Shown: positions 52,592-62,124, counted from the stretch's first letter. The stretch is DNA of 64,000 bases from Paracoccus denitrificans (GCA_005768755.1 VAFL01000006.1:1-64000); one strand, 5' to 3'. The notes: generated by a model from the sequence alone, not told the origin. Numbers and translations: made by a program.

Positions 52592-53235
52592 TCGAGGTTT
52601 TCAATCACAGCCTGCGCGGCGTGCGCGGCATCAGGCGGGCTGCCGTCATGAACGCGATCCGCGCGCAAGATCTGGACAGTTATCCATCCCATCCGGTTCG
52701 GCGTCAGGAAATCCTTTGCAGCATTATCAGCGACATAGACGCATGTCCGCCCCGCCGCCGCCCGGGCAATCTGCTGATAGGCGCGGGGATGGGGTTTGCC
52801 GTAGCCCTGAGGCCATTGCCCTGTCGGTATGATCTGGTCCAGAAAAGGCGCCAGACCAAGCGCCGCGATCTTCGCACGCTGCATGGCCTCGGGTCCGTCG
52901 GTGATCAGCCCGAACCGGCCGCGACCGGAAAGATAGCGCGCGGCATCCTGGCACAAGGTAATGCTGGGCACATGACCCCGATAGATCGCGACCAGTTCCG
53001 GCACGTTCTGGCGGTTCTGCAACCCAGATCTGCGTAGCGCCTCATCGAAGATGGCGCGGCGGTGTTCGGTGTCGAACAGATCGGCGCAGACTGCGCCAAA
53101 GCCGTTGATCCCATGCCTGTCCGCGATGAATCGCCCGACCGCGGCAAAGCCGCTGAACGCAAAATCACGTTCCAGATACAGCGTGTCATCAAGGTCGAAG
53201 ACGATGCGCTCAGCCTGCAAAGACGGCATCGTCAT
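52555..53235 (-). CDS. HAD-superfamily hydrolase
   Basis: A 226-residue HAD phosphatase. Motif I is VFDLDDTLYLERDF (nucleophile Asp in DxD), motif II is FGLITDGPE, the motif III Lys is near IPTGQWPQGYGKPHP, and motif IV is YVADNAAKDFLTPNRMGW. It is coupled to the ATP-grasp gene, which it overlaps by 26 bases. The substrate may be a phosphorylated sugar or a precursor made for the ATP-grasp enzyme. Within this locus the HAD/ATP-grasp pair is the least understood function. Confidence 0.88.
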   Translation of the reverse strand: MTMPSLQAERIVFDLDDTLYLERDFAFSGFAAVGRFIADRHGINGFGAVCADLFDTEHRRAIFDEALRRSGLQNRQNVPELVAIYRGHVPSITLCQDAARYLSGRGRFGLITDGPEAMQRAKIAALGLAPFLDQIIPTGQWPQGYGKPHPRAYQQIARAAAGRTCVYVADNAAKDFLTPNRMGWITVQILRADRVHDGSPPDAAHAAQAVIENLDQLDAVLAARRA

Positions 53236-54178
53236 AACGCAGCATTGTCACGGCGTCGCGCCAATCGTCGTTTGCGCCGCATGGCTTGCCCGCGACCTCC
53301 TGGATCAGCCAGTCGGCAAAATTCGCGCCGGCATGATGGGCAAGGGGATAGCCGCCGCCGAAACGGGCGTTGATCTCGATCACTGAAGGGCCGTGTTTCG
53401 GATCGTCGATGACCTGAAAACACAAGACCCCGCACGCATCGGGCAATGCAGCGTGTATCCCCTCGGCCAGTTTGCGCAAGTCGGCGCGACGCTCTGTCCG
53501 GCCCTTCTCAACCTCTCCGGCGCGGGTCTGGATGCGCAGATGCGGCACCACACAGCGCAATTGGTGGTTGCGGTCGATGAATATGTTCACCGTATATTCC
53601 GCGCCGGACAACACCGGTTGAAACATCATCGGTTCGGCGAAGCGGTCAGGCAGCTGATCAGGGTTGTGATAGACGGCAAGGCCACGGCTGGCGCTGCCAC
53701 CGACGGGCTTGCCGAAGACGGGCCAGCCAAGGCGGGAAGGATCGGCACGCAGATCCTCCTCGGTACAGCTGTCGGGGACGGACACGCCCGCCTTGCCGAG
53801 AAGCTGCATCGTCGCCAGCTTGTCACGGACGGCGGCGATCACCGCTGACGGCGAGACATGCACATGCGCGCCCGCCTCGGCCAGCCGTGCAGCGGCCCCG
53901 GCATAGGCAGCAAGTTCTGTGTCGATGGTCGGAACGATCAGTCGGATGCCGTGGCGCAGAACGATCTCCTCGATCCGGTCGATGAATCCGGGATCGCTGC
54001 AACGTGGCACCTTGTGGGCATGATCGGCGATCTGACAACCGGCGGACAGGTCGGGCTGCATGTCGCAGCCATGCACGACGACCTGACCGATAGCGGACCC
54101 GGCCCGCTGGAACAGGCGCACAAGTGCCCCGCGCCGACCCGCGGAAGAGATCAGCACCGGGATGTCTGCCCCGTTCAT
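53210..54178 (-). CDS. ATP-grasp ligase of the polysaccharide locus
   Basis: A 322-residue ATP-grasp enzyme, like PylC or CarB-related ligases. An N-terminal Rossmann-like part (VLISSAGRRGALVRLFQRAG) is followed by the ATP-binding lid GWPVFGKPVGGSASRG, VLSGAEYTVNIFIDRN and the metal site VIEINARFGGGYPL. ATP-grasp enzymes join a carboxylate to an amine, here perhaps an amino acid to a uronic acid. That substrate idea is inferred from the UDP-glucuronate epimerase next to it. It overlaps both the HAD gene and the epimerase gene (ATGA), so the three are co-translated. Confidence 0.87.
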   Translation of the reverse strand: MNGADIPVLISSAGRRGALVRLFQRAGSAIGQVVVHGCDMQPDLSAGCQIADHAHKVPRCSDPGFIDRIEEIVLRHGIRLIVPTIDTELAAYAGAAARLAEAGAHVHVSPSAVIAAVRDKLATMQLLGKAGVSVPDSCTEEDLRADPSRLGWPVFGKPVGGSASRGLAVYHNPDQLPDRFAEPMMFQPVLSGAEYTVNIFIDRNHQLRCVVPHLRIQTRAGEVEKGRTERRADLRKLAEGIHAALPDACGVLCFQVIDDPKHGPSVIEINARFGGGYPLAHHAGANFADWLIQEVAGKPCGANDDWRDAVTMLRYDDAVFAG

Positions 54179-55191
54179 GCGCCGATGCCGTAATAGTCGC
54201 GAAACCAGTCGACATAGGCGCGGACGCCGTCCCGGACCGAGGTTTGCGGCGCATAGCCTGTCAGCCGCCTGAGCAGCGCCGTATCGGCCCAGGTTGCCGG
54301 CACGTCGCCCGCCTGCATGTCCATCATGTTCTTGATCGCCTTACGGTTCGAGGCCGATTCGATGGCCGCGATGAAATCCATCAGCTGCACGGAATCACCA
54401 TTGCCGATATTGACCACCCGCCAGGGCGCCACAGGCGACAGGCTGTCGCCTACTGCGATCTCGTCCGGGCTGGCGGGGCGCACGGGTGCGGCGTCGATCA
54501 GCAGCCGGATCGCCCGGACCAGATCGCTGACATAGGTAAAGTCGCGCCGCATATCGCCATGGTTGAAGACCTTGATCGGCCGATCCTCGAATATGGCAGA
54601 GGTGAACAGGTAAGGCGCCATATCCGGCCGCCCCCAGGGCCCGTAAACCGTGAAAAAGCGGAACATCGTTGTCGGAATGCCGTAAAGATGGGCATAGCTG
54701 TGCGCCATCGCCTCGTTCGATTTCTTGGTCGCGGCATAGAACGACATCTGGGTGTCGACCTTATCCGTCTCGCGATAGGGCATTTCGGTATTGGCGCCGT
54801 AGACCGAACTGGTCGATGCCAGTAGCAGATGCCTGGGCGGATGGGCGCGCGCCGCTTCCAACAGTTCGAACGTGCCCACGAGATTGGCCTCGACATAGGC
54901 GCGCGGATTGTCGATCGAATAGCGGACGCCGGCCTGCGCAGCCAGATGGACCACCGCATCCGGCTTATGCCGGGCAAACAGATCCATCAGCAATCCCGGC
55001 TGTTCGACCTTGCCGCGTATCGATGTATAGCCGGGCCTGTCGACCAGCCGGCTTTCGCGGGCGGATTTCAGCGCGGGATCATAGTAGTCATTATGGCTGT
55101 CCAGGCCAATGACGTCGTGACCTTCGGCCAGCAGCAGCGTAGATAAATGAAAGCCGATAAAACCGGCCGCACCCGTTACCAAAACCCGCAT
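54175..55191 (-). CDS. UDP-glucuronate 4-epimerase-like NAD-dependent epimerase
   Basis: A 338-residue short-chain epimerase that interconverts UDP-glucuronate and UDP-galacturonate, like LpsL of rhizobia. Motifs: VTGAAGFIGFHLSTLLL for NAD, HLAAQAGVRYSIDNP, SSVYGANTEMPY and the catalytic FYAATKKSNE (Tyr-x3-Lys), then FRFFTVYGPWGRPDMA. Length and motifs fit the uronate group well. The start at 55191 is preferred to an upstream opening at 55218. It is the first gene of epimerase-ATP-grasp-HAD. Confidence 0.92.
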   Translation of the reverse strand: MRVLVTGAAGFIGFHLSTLLLAEGHDVIGLDSHNDYYDPALKSARESRLVDRPGYTSIRGKVEQPGLLMDLFARHKPDAVVHLAAQAGVRYSIDNPRAYVEANLVGTFELLEAARAHPPRHLLLASTSSVYGANTEMPYRETDKVDTQMSFYAATKKSNEAMAHSYAHLYGIPTTMFRFFTVYGPWGRPDMAPYLFTSAIFEDRPIKVFNHGDMRRDFTYVSDLVRAIRLLIDAAPVRPASPDEIAVGDSLSPVAPWRVVNIGNGDSVQLMDFIAAIESASNRKAIKNMMDMQAGDVPATWADTALLRRLTGYAPQTSVRDGVRAYVDWFRDYYGIGA

Positions 55192-55254
55192 TCTTTCCCC
55201 ATCATTGCCAGACTGCATTCACATCATCGAACTTATGTCCACCGGGCCATGCAG

Positions 55255-56196
55255 TCACGCAACCAATGCCTGCCCCTGTGGATATTGATACCCCAAACCT
55301 GCAATATCGTAATCCATCATCTGCGACAGTTTCGCATTGGATTCCGCGAATGCGTCGCCAAACTCTCGTTGCAGGCGCGACTTCATGCGATGTTCCAGCG
55401 ACTTGTCCAGCCGCCCGAACAGCCCTTTCGTCCAGACCCGCGACACCGAACCGAACCAGCGCGGCAATTGCTCGGGCGTGTAGTGCTTGACCCTGTTCAG
55501 CTCACTATAGCCGAAATGCCGGTTCACCAGCCGCTGCGCGAACTGGAACGAGGGCGAACGCCCCCGATTCTCGCTGTGCAGCGCCGTGTTTCGGAAAGGC
55601 TGGCCCGCAAAGGCGTAGATGCGCGACTGGAACTCTGCCGGGTCGGTGATCAAAAGCTCGAACGGCAGGCAGAGAACGCGCTCAGCACCGAAAAGATCGC
55701 GATAGCGTTCTACCAGACGGTGATAGCGGTAGAACTCTGCGGTGAAACTCGGAAGCCGTTTGAAATATCGTTTCGGCGGCTGCAGATATTCTTGCAGCGA
55801 CATGCCGCCGCCATCGGTGACGTATTGCATGTACATCGAGTAGATACTGGCAAGTTGCTCGCGTACAACGATCAGAATGCGTGCCTCGGGGAAACTGCGG
55901 TTAAGCCGGGATGCAATGATGCTGCTGTCAAAACCCCCGGCTGGAGGATAGCCGGAAAAACGCTCATGTGACAGCACGAAGGTGCGGCCGGTGGCGCGGG
56001 CTTGATCGATCAGATCCAGGTAGTGCGCGCGCGCAGTCTCTGGATCGAAAGACATCGGTTGCGGAAGGACGAACCTTTCGATCAGTTTGTGCCGCGGCTC
56101 GGTCGATGGCGCAATAAAGCAACCATCGGCTGAAAAAAAGATCTGATCTTGCAAGACGGTAGAGGCCGCCTTGTGATATCCGATGTGAAGTAACAT
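55255..56196 (-). CDS. Second sulfotransferase-like protein
   Basis: A 313-residue protein with a PAPS-binding start LLHIGYHKAASTVLQ and a later ILIVVREQLASIYSMYMQY that fits the 3'-phosphate segment (VR..xxxxxSxY). It is a different branch from the sulfotransferase at 46.1 kb. It probably sulfates another position or sugar. The gene stands alone between the epimerase operon and the flippase. Confidence 0.8.
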   Translation of the reverse strand: MLLHIGYHKAASTVLQDQIFFSADGCFIAPSTEPRHKLIERFVLPQPMSFDPETARAHYLDLIDQARATGRTFVLSHERFSGYPPAGGFDSSIIASRLNRSFPEARILIVVREQLASIYSMYMQYVTDGGGMSLQEYLQPPKRYFKRLPSFTAEFYRYHRLVERYRDLFGAERVLCLPFELLITDPAEFQSRIYAFAGQPFRNTALHSENRGRSPSFQFAQRLVNRHFGYSELNRVKHYTPEQLPRWFGSVSRVWTKGLFGRLDKSLEHRMKSRLQREFGDAFAESNAKLSQMMDYDIAGLGYQYPQGQALVA

Positions 56197-56339
56197 ACCT
56201 TTAACTCATCACATGTCTGCGGTCGGCAGATCATATATCAAACTGCGAAAGCCCCGCTTATTAGATGCCATGCAACGGATTTTGTCGATTGTCCAAAAGG
56301 ACCACTTCAGTCCCAAAACCTGTCCTGAGGACCGCATAG

Positions 56340-57641
56340 ATGGATGAACGTTCGCGACGCTCGCTCTGGGCGCGAATGTCGCGAAACATGAGCTGGACCT
56401 TCGCCGGTCAGCTGTTCATTTCGCTGGCGGCGGTGGCCACACTGTTCATAACCGCCCGCGCGCTTGGCCCTGCCAATCTGGGCATACTCGCACTGGTTGA
56501 ATCGTTTGTCCGCATCGTGGACCTGATCCTGCGAATCGAACCATGGCAGGCGGTCATGCGCTATGCCATCCAGGCAGAGGAGCGCGGCGACAAGGCCGCC
56601 TTTCTGCGCCTGATCAAGCTGTCTGTCATGATCGACGCAGCAGGCGGGCTGCTTTCCGGTTCTGTGTGCATCATTCTGGGCTATTTTCTGGCAAGCTGGA
56701 TTGGTCTGCCCGCCGATAGCGGGCCGATCTATATCGCGGTATTCGCCTGCGGTCTGTTTATCTCGTTCCGGCCAACTGCCACTGCAGTTCTTCGGATCTA
56801 TGACCGCTTCGACGTTCTGGCCCGCATCGATATGGTGTCATCCGTGATCCGCTTCCTGCTCAGCCTGGCTGCGTGGCAGATGGGTATGGGCCTGTGGGCG
56901 TTCCTGCTTATCATGCTGGTTCAAAGCCTGCTGGACGGCACGTTGTGCTTCATCTTCGCGATGCGGGAAATGCGCCGCCGCGGCCATGACAATCTGATGT
57001 CGGCGCACGGGCTGGCGGCTATCCGCGAGAACCCCGGCATCCTGCGTTTCATGTGGAATTCCAATTTCAACGTGATCCTGCGCCAATCTGCCAACCGCTT
57101 CGACGTGCTCGCGCTTGGCGCGCTGACCAACCCCACGGCCGTGGGTATGTATCAGCTGGGCAAACGCGTCATGAACCGCGTGTCGAAACTGGCCGGTCCC
57201 GTCCGTCAGGCCATCTATCCCGAACTCGCGCGTCTGTGGGAACAGGGAAAGCGGGCCGAGTTCAACCGGCTGATCATGATCGTTTCCGTTGCCATTCTGA
57301 TCCTGCAGCTGATCGTCGCCGTCCCGGTCATGCTGAATGTCGAGCCGATCATACGGTTTGTCTTCGGACCGCAATATGAAGGCGCAGGACCGGTGATGAA
57401 CATTCTGCTGGTCTCGTCCATCATCTTCGCCTCGGGCGTGGCACTGAATCCGGCGCTGTTGTCGATGGGCAAGGACAAGCTGCTGGTTACAGTCACACTG
57501 GGATCAACACTGTTTTTCGCCGCGTCCTTCCTGCCCCTCGTCCATTACTTCGGCGTCGAGGGCGCCGCTTTCAGCAACCTTCTGTTTAACCTCGTCTGGA
57601 CGATCGGCTGCGCATTCGGGTTCCGCCGCGCGGTCGGCTAG
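56340..57641 (+). CDS. Oligosaccharide flippase, Wzx/MATE type
   Basis: A 433-residue polytopic membrane protein with about 12 hydrophobic helices, beginning MSRNMSWTFAGQLFISLAAV and including ITARALGPANLGILALVES, which is the typical Wzx/RfbX start. Other parts, such as RQSANRFDVLALGALTNPTAVGMYQ, fit too. It moves lipid-linked repeat units across the inner membrane. It is the last gene of the polysaccharide locus and its stop overlaps the convergent hydrolase by 4 bases. The length is normal. Confidence 0.92.
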   Translation: MDERSRRSLWARMSRNMSWTFAGQLFISLAAVATLFITARALGPANLGILALVESFVRIVDLILRIEPWQAVMRYAIQAEERGDKAAFLRLIKLSVMIDAAGGLLSGSVCIILGYFLASWIGLPADSGPIYIAVFACGLFISFRPTATAVLRIYDRFDVLARIDMVSSVIRFLLSLAAWQMGMGLWAFLLIMLVQSLLDGTLCFIFAMREMRRRGHDNLMSAHGLAAIRENPGILRFMWNSNFNVILRQSANRFDVLALGALTNPTAVGMYQLGKRVMNRVSKLAGPVRQAIYPELARLWEQGKRAEFNRLIMIVSVAILILQLIVAVPVMLNVEPIIRFVFGPQYEGAGPVMNILLVSSIIFASGVALNPALLSMGKDKLLVTVTLGSTLFFAASFLPLVHYFGVEGAAFSNLLFNLVWTIGCAFGFRRAVG

Positions 57642-58513
57642 ACAAGCTCCGGCCAATAGAGCCGCGTCGGGTTGTCCACCAGAAGCCGTTTCAGCGCCGC
57701 ATCATCGGGCGCGATGCTGGCCAGAAGATCGACAAGCGCACCGTCGTCGGGCATGTCCTTCTTGATATTCGGATGCGGCCAATCGGTGCCCCACAGCGTT
57801 CTGTCGGGGAAGCGTTTTACAAGATCGCGCCCGAAGACTGCCGCATCTGCATAGGGTGGGCCCTGCCTGGTCAACCGCTCGGACCCGCTAACCTTGATCC
57901 AGAAGCGCGGGTCCTGCATCAGATCAAGCAGCATCACGTATGCGGGCTGATCCAGCCCTGCGGTGACGTCGATCCGGCCCATATGGTCGATCACCATCGG
58001 CACCGGCAGCGATTTCAGTGCGGGCGCAAGGGTTTCCAGCCGGTCCGCCTCGAAATGGACGACGGCATGCCAGCCAAGTGGCGCTATCCGCGCTGCCAGT
58101 TCGCGCACGCTATCCAGATCTGCATCCTGCCCCAGATGGGTGACGAAGTTGAACCGGATGCCGCGCACACCGCCATCGTGCAGGCGCTGCAATTCGTCAT
58201 CCGATACGTCGCGCCCGACCATGGCCACGCCCCGGCAGGTGCCGTTGGATTTCGCAATGGCATCCAACATGGCCGAGTTGTCGGTGCCGTGGCAGCTTGC
58301 CTGAACCAGGACCGTGCGGTCCAGCCCCAGCAATTCGTGAAGCTCTGCCAGCGTTTCCCACGGGGCATCGACCGGGGTGTAGGTCCGTGACGGCGCGAAA
58401 GGAAAACGCGCGGCGGGGCCGAAAACATGACAGTGCGCATCGCATGACCCCTTTGGCAGCACCAGCTTCGGCTTCGAGGGATTGGGATGAAAGGGCAGGT
58501 TCGGGGATGTCAT
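57638..58513 (-). CDS. Amidohydrolase, 2-pyrone-4,6-dicarboxylate lactonase-like
   Basis: A 291-residue metal-dependent hydrolase of the amidohydrolase 2 family. SCDAHCHVFGPAARFPF holds the DxH metal site and matches LigI-type 2-pyrone-4,6-dicarboxylate hydrolases; VIDHMGRIDV and LWGTDWPHPNIK carry further ligands (His and Asp). It would open a pyrone dicarboxylate ring in degradation of lignin-derived aromatics. Start 58513 gives an ATGA overlap with the TRAP permease gene, so the upstream 42-residue extension is rejected. The substrate is by homology only. Confidence 0.85.
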   Translation of the reverse strand: MTSPNLPFHPNPSKPKLVLPKGSCDAHCHVFGPAARFPFAPSRTYTPVDAPWETLAELHELLGLDRTVLVQASCHGTDNSAMLDAIAKSNGTCRGVAMVGRDVSDDELQRLHDGGVRGIRFNFVTHLGQDADLDSVRELAARIAPLGWHAVVHFEADRLETLAPALKSLPVPMVIDHMGRIDVTAGLDQPAYVMLLDLMQDPRFWIKVSGSERLTRQGPPYADAAVFGRDLVKRFPDRTLWGTDWPHPNIKKDMPDDGALVDLLASIAPDDAALKRLLVDNPTRLYWPELV

Positions 58514-60444
58514 TCTTGGCCTCGGGTCTGGATTGCACGGGCCGCCAGCGCGCGGCGGAAGATCAGAACAAGCCCGGCCAGACCGATCAGGCGCGCGGCC
58601 AGCGTCGCGGGGTGCGTGGCTGTGACCGCGTCGGGCCAAAGAAGCAGCAGGGCCGACACGATCATGGCGCCACGCTCTGTCGCCGATAGCGGGCGCATGA
58701 ACCAGCCGGCGAACGCCACCGTCAGCGACGACAGTGCCACCACCGCCAGGATTGCCGACAGGGCGATTTCGAAGACAGATCCGATCATCAGCAGGCCCGG
58801 CATTGTCACGAACAGGAAGGGCACCAGCAGTTTGACAAAGCCCAGCCGGATCGCCTCGACCGCGGTCGCATTGGCATCCGCACCAGAGATCGAGGCGGCG
58901 GCATAGGCTGCCAGCGCCACAGGTGGCGTGATCGCCGAGACGAGACCGAAATAGAAGATGAACATATGCGCCGAGATAGCGGGAAGCCCCAACTGGGTCA
59001 GCGCGGGCGCAATCAAGACCGCCAGCAGCAGATAAGCAGCCGATGTTGGAAGACCCATGCCCAGAAAGAACGACACGACAGCCGTCAGCAGCAGGATCGT
59101 CCAGATGTTTTCGCCCCCAAGATCAAGGATCAGCCCCGAAAGCATCAGGCCAAGCCCGGTCAGGTTCAGAACCCCGATCACCACCCCCGCCGCAGCCACC
59201 GCTGCAATGATCGGCATGACCGACACCAGCGTGTCCTTGCAGACCTCCACAAGTCCGATCGGCCCGATCCGGGTGTCGGCCCGGAAGACGGACACGACAA
59301 GCCCGGCCACAAGGCACAGCACGGCCGCCCGCGTCGGCGTGAAACCGGCGAACATCAGAACAATCAGCGCAATCAGCGGCAGCAGCAGATAGCCGCGCTG
59401 CATCATGGTCTGACGCAGCAGTTCCCAGCCCGCACCGCTGTCGCGTTCCAGACCCAGCCGGCCCGCTTCCAGCCAGACAGCGATCATCAGCGCAACGACG
59501 TAAAGCAGGCCCGGGATCAGTGCCGCAAGCGCGATCTGCGCATAGGGCACGCCAATGATCTCGGCCATCAGAAACGCGGCCGCGCCCATGACCGGCGGAA
59601 GGATCTGCCCGGCGGAAGACGCCGCCGCTTCGATCGCGCCGGCCAGCGTTGCGCTGTATCCGGAACGCTTCATCAGCGGGATCGTAAAGGTGCCGGTGGT
59701 GACGACATTGGCCACCGCGCTGCCGTTGATGGTTCCCAGCAGGGTCGATGACAGCGCCGCTGAAAGGCCGGGCCCGCCGCGCGTCCGGCCGGTCAGCCCG
59801 CGTGCGATGTCCACGAAAACCTCTCCGGTTCCAATTTTCATCAAAAGCCCGCCCAGAAGCGAGAAAAGGAAGATGTATTCGACGGCCACACCCATCGGAA
59901 CGCCGTAGACGCCCTCGGTCGACAGCATCAGGGTCGAGGTCAGCCGACGCAGATCATAGCCGGAATGGCCATATTGGCCGGGAATGAGATAGCCGAACCA
60001 GGCGTAAGCCAGCGCCACGGCCATCATCGCGACCAGTGGCCAGCCGACCGTATTGCGCACCAGAAGGAACAGCGCCGCCATGAGACCGACGAAGATCCAC
60101 AGATCGGGCTGGGTCGACATCGCGCCACGCATGACGATGTCCATATAGCTGGCGCGGATGTGAAAGCCGGGCACCAGCACAATCAGCGCCAGCGCATAGA
60201 AGATTGCGCGAACCCATGCCCGATCCCGCGTGAAGCCGATCGCCACCAATCCCGCCGATGCCACAAGCGAAAAGAACATCGCACGCAGAATCAACGCCGT
60301 AATCAGACCGAAATACGCGCCGTAAATCACCAGCCCTGTGACAGCCACGGCCAGGGCCGCAAAATAAAGCGATGCGAAAACGCGTTCGGTGTCGCTATGG
60401 CCCGGTTGGGGGGAAAGCCCGATCCTGTCCAATATCTTGTTCAT
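58510..60444 (-). CDS. TRAP transporter fused permease (TAXI-associated DctMQ)
   Basis: A 644-residue membrane protein in which the small and large TRAP permease domains are fused, the usual partner of TAXI binding proteins. Many hydrophobic helices are present, with AALSSTLLGTINGSAVANVVTTGTFTIPLMKRSGYS, readable as LLGTINGSAVANVVTTG, and GAAAFLMAEIIGVPYAQIA marking the DctM core. It drives uptake of an organic acid with a sodium or proton gradient. Start 60444 (MNKILDRIG) has GGGGAGA upstream. It overlaps the lactonase-like gene by 4 bases and follows the binding protein by 25 bases. Confidence 0.93.
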   Translation of the reverse strand: MNKILDRIGLSPQPGHSDTERVFASLYFAALAVAVTGLVIYGAYFGLITALILRAMFFSLVASAGLVAIGFTRDRAWVRAIFYALALIVLVPGFHIRASYMDIVMRGAMSTQPDLWIFVGLMAALFLLVRNTVGWPLVAMMAVALAYAWFGYLIPGQYGHSGYDLRRLTSTLMLSTEGVYGVPMGVAVEYIFLFSLLGGLLMKIGTGEVFVDIARGLTGRTRGGPGLSAALSSTLLGTINGSAVANVVTTGTFTIPLMKRSGYSATLAGAIEAAASSAGQILPPVMGAAAFLMAEIIGVPYAQIALAALIPGLLYVVALMIAVWLEAGRLGLERDSGAGWELLRQTMMQRGYLLLPLIALIVLMFAGFTPTRAAVLCLVAGLVVSVFRADTRIGPIGLVEVCKDTLVSVMPIIAAVAAAGVVIGVLNLTGLGLMLSGLILDLGGENIWTILLLTAVVSFFLGMGLPTSAAYLLLAVLIAPALTQLGLPAISAHMFIFYFGLVSAITPPVALAAYAAASISGADANATAVEAIRLGFVKLLVPFLFVTMPGLLMIGSVFEIALSAILAVVALSSLTVAFAGWFMRPLSATERGAMIVSALLLLWPDAVTATHPATLAARLIGLAGLVLIFRRALAARAIQTRGQE

Positions 60445-60469
60445 GATGGGATCTCCCCCTGCGCCTTCG

Positions 60470-61399
60470 TCACTTCTTGCTGTCGAAATAGGCCTGCGCA
60501 CCCGGATGCAGCGGGATCGGCGTGTTCGGCCCATTTTCCAGCGAGATCTCGGCCGCCTGCGGATGGACTTGCGCCAGTTCGGCCAGATTGTCGAAAACCG
60601 CGCCTGTCAGTTGCTGAACCAGCCCCGCATCGGTCGCTTCTGCCACCATCAGCGTTGCCGGGTCATTGATGGCAACCACCGGCGATGTCTGATCAGAATA
60701 GGTTCCGGCGGCAATTTCATAAGGCTGGTAGTAGGGATAATCGGCAAACAGCTGTTCGACCTTTGCCGGGTCCAGCGACAGCAGCACCATGTCTTCCTGT
60801 GCATCAAGATCGATCAACGCAGCGGTCGGCGCACCGGCCAGCACCACCGCCGCATCCACCTGACCGTTGGTCAGCGCGGTGACGCCTTCGGTGTAAGACA
60901 GGAACTGGGCGTTTGATGGATCGAAAACGCCATATGCCTCCAGAAGGCGCTGCGCCAGCACAGCAGAGTTCGAACCCGGCGGTCCAAGCGCCACGCGCTT
61001 GCCGCCCAGATCCTCAAGCGTGGCGATCCCCGTTTCGCCGGTCGTCGCGATCTGCAACACGGCAGGGTAAAGATACGCGACACCAGCGACAGGCAGCGGG
61101 CTTCCGTCAAAGGGACCCTGGCCATTCTTCGCTTCGAACAGGGTCGAGGACGATGCCAGCCCGAGGCTCAGCTGACCCTCGGCCACGCGCCGGACGTTCT
61201 CGACCGAGGCGCCAGTGACTTCGGCGCGGGCCGTAAAGCCTTCCAGATGATTGTTGATGACGTCCGCGATGCCTGCGCCAATGATATAGAACAGCCCGCC
61301 CGTTCCGCCTGTCCCGATGGACACGCGTTCTTGCGCAGCTGCCGGCAAGGCCAGTCCAGCCGCCAACAATGTGGCGACGACGGTCGCTTTGAATTTCAT
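60470..61399 (-). CDS. TAXI-family TRAP transporter solute-binding protein
   Basis: A 309-residue periplasmic binding protein. The signal peptide KFKATVVATLLAAGLALPAAA is cleaved before QERVSIGTGG. The mature start SIGTGGTGGLFYIIGAGIA is the TAXI hallmark, followed by GASVENVRRVAEGQLSLGLA. It delivers the substrate to the fused permease. Its own likely ligand is a dicarboxylate such as the pyrone the neighbouring hydrolase may use, but this is inferred from the operon. Upstream lies the TetR gene in the same direction, 25 bases away. Confidence 0.93.
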   Translation of the reverse strand: MKFKATVVATLLAAGLALPAAAQERVSIGTGGTGGLFYIIGAGIADVINNHLEGFTARAEVTGASVENVRRVAEGQLSLGLASSSTLFEAKNGQGPFDGSPLPVAGVAYLYPAVLQIATTGETGIATLEDLGGKRVALGPPGSNSAVLAQRLLEAYGVFDPSNAQFLSYTEGVTALTNGQVDAAVVLAGAPTAALIDLDAQEDMVLLSLDPAKVEQLFADYPYYQPYEIAAGTYSDQTSPVVAINDPATLMVAEATDAGLVQQLTGAVFDNLAELAQVHPQAAEISLENGPNTPIPLHPGAQAYFDSKK

Positions 61400-61424
61400 G
61401 GTCTTCCTCCCTTGGTTTTATGAT

Positions 61425-62090
61425 CTATTCGTCGGCGTCCGCCGTGGCCCGCTGCAGCGCCCAAAGGCTGGCATGCGTGGCCGCGACCAATTCCGCGACA
61501 GCCGCTTCGCTATCCTCGGCAGCGATCGCGCCGCCGGACAGTCGATGGATTCGCTCTGGATTGATGAGCGTGTAGTAAAGCGCACCCAGCAGGAAATGCG
61601 CGCGCCAGATGATCGCGACGCGCGGCGCGCCGGGAAGGCACTGCGCAATCGCGTCGATGAAGGCGCCACTTGTATCGTCGAAGGCGCCCGCGATGATCTT
61701 CTGCGCGGCCGGATCGCCTTCGGCCGACAAAAGCGCCCGCATCCGTGTAAAGCGCCGACCACCCCCGGACAGATCGGACGATGAACTGAATGCTGGCAGA
61801 AGATAGGCGCGCAGCACTGCCGTCAGCCGGTCGGAAGGGTCCGACATCCGCGTTGCCTCGCCCAGCAATTCCAGGCGTCGGGCATTCATCGGGCGGGTGT
61901 GCCGATCGTAAATCGCCGCGAGAACGCCGATCTTGTCACCATGGTGATAGGTGACGTTGGACACGACAACGCCCGCCTGCCGCGCGATCTCGCGCAGCGA
62001 CACAGCCGAGAAGCCCCGTTCAGAGAACAGTTCTTCCGCAACCTCAAGGATCTGCGTGCCGGTATCAAGCTTCTGTGCCGCGTTCCGCAT
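61425..62090 (-). CDS. TetR-family transcriptional regulator
   Basis: A 221-residue regulator. The N-terminal helix-turn-helix is GFSAVSLREIARQAGVVVSNVTYHHGDK after ILEVAEELFSERG, typical of TetR proteins. The C-terminal half is helical and should bind a ligand. AAAGGGG lies 8 bases before the ATG at 62090, which decides the start over ATG at 62111 or the 62132 opening. A perfect 16-base palindrome just upstream is its probable operator. It is the first gene of the TRAP operon, so it likely represses itself and the transporter. Confidence 0.9.
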   Translation of the reverse strand: MRNAAQKLDTGTQILEVAEELFSERGFSAVSLREIARQAGVVVSNVTYHHGDKIGVLAAIYDRHTRPMNARRLELLGEATRMSDPSDRLTAVLRAYLLPAFSSSSDLSGGGRRFTRMRALLSAEGDPAAQKIIAGAFDDTSGAFIDAIAQCLPGAPRVAIIWRAHFLLGALYYTLINPERIHRLSGGAIAAEDSEAAVAELVAATHASLWALQRATADADE

Positions 62091-62124
62091 ATATTCGCCC
62101 CTTTCAATCATTCGTATCAAAATT

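Noticed and set aside
57641..58639. 42-residue N-terminal extension of the lactonase-like hydrolase
   Set aside because: The extension is Arg/Pro-rich antisense to the TRAP permease end; start 58513 gives an ATGA overlap and the family start.
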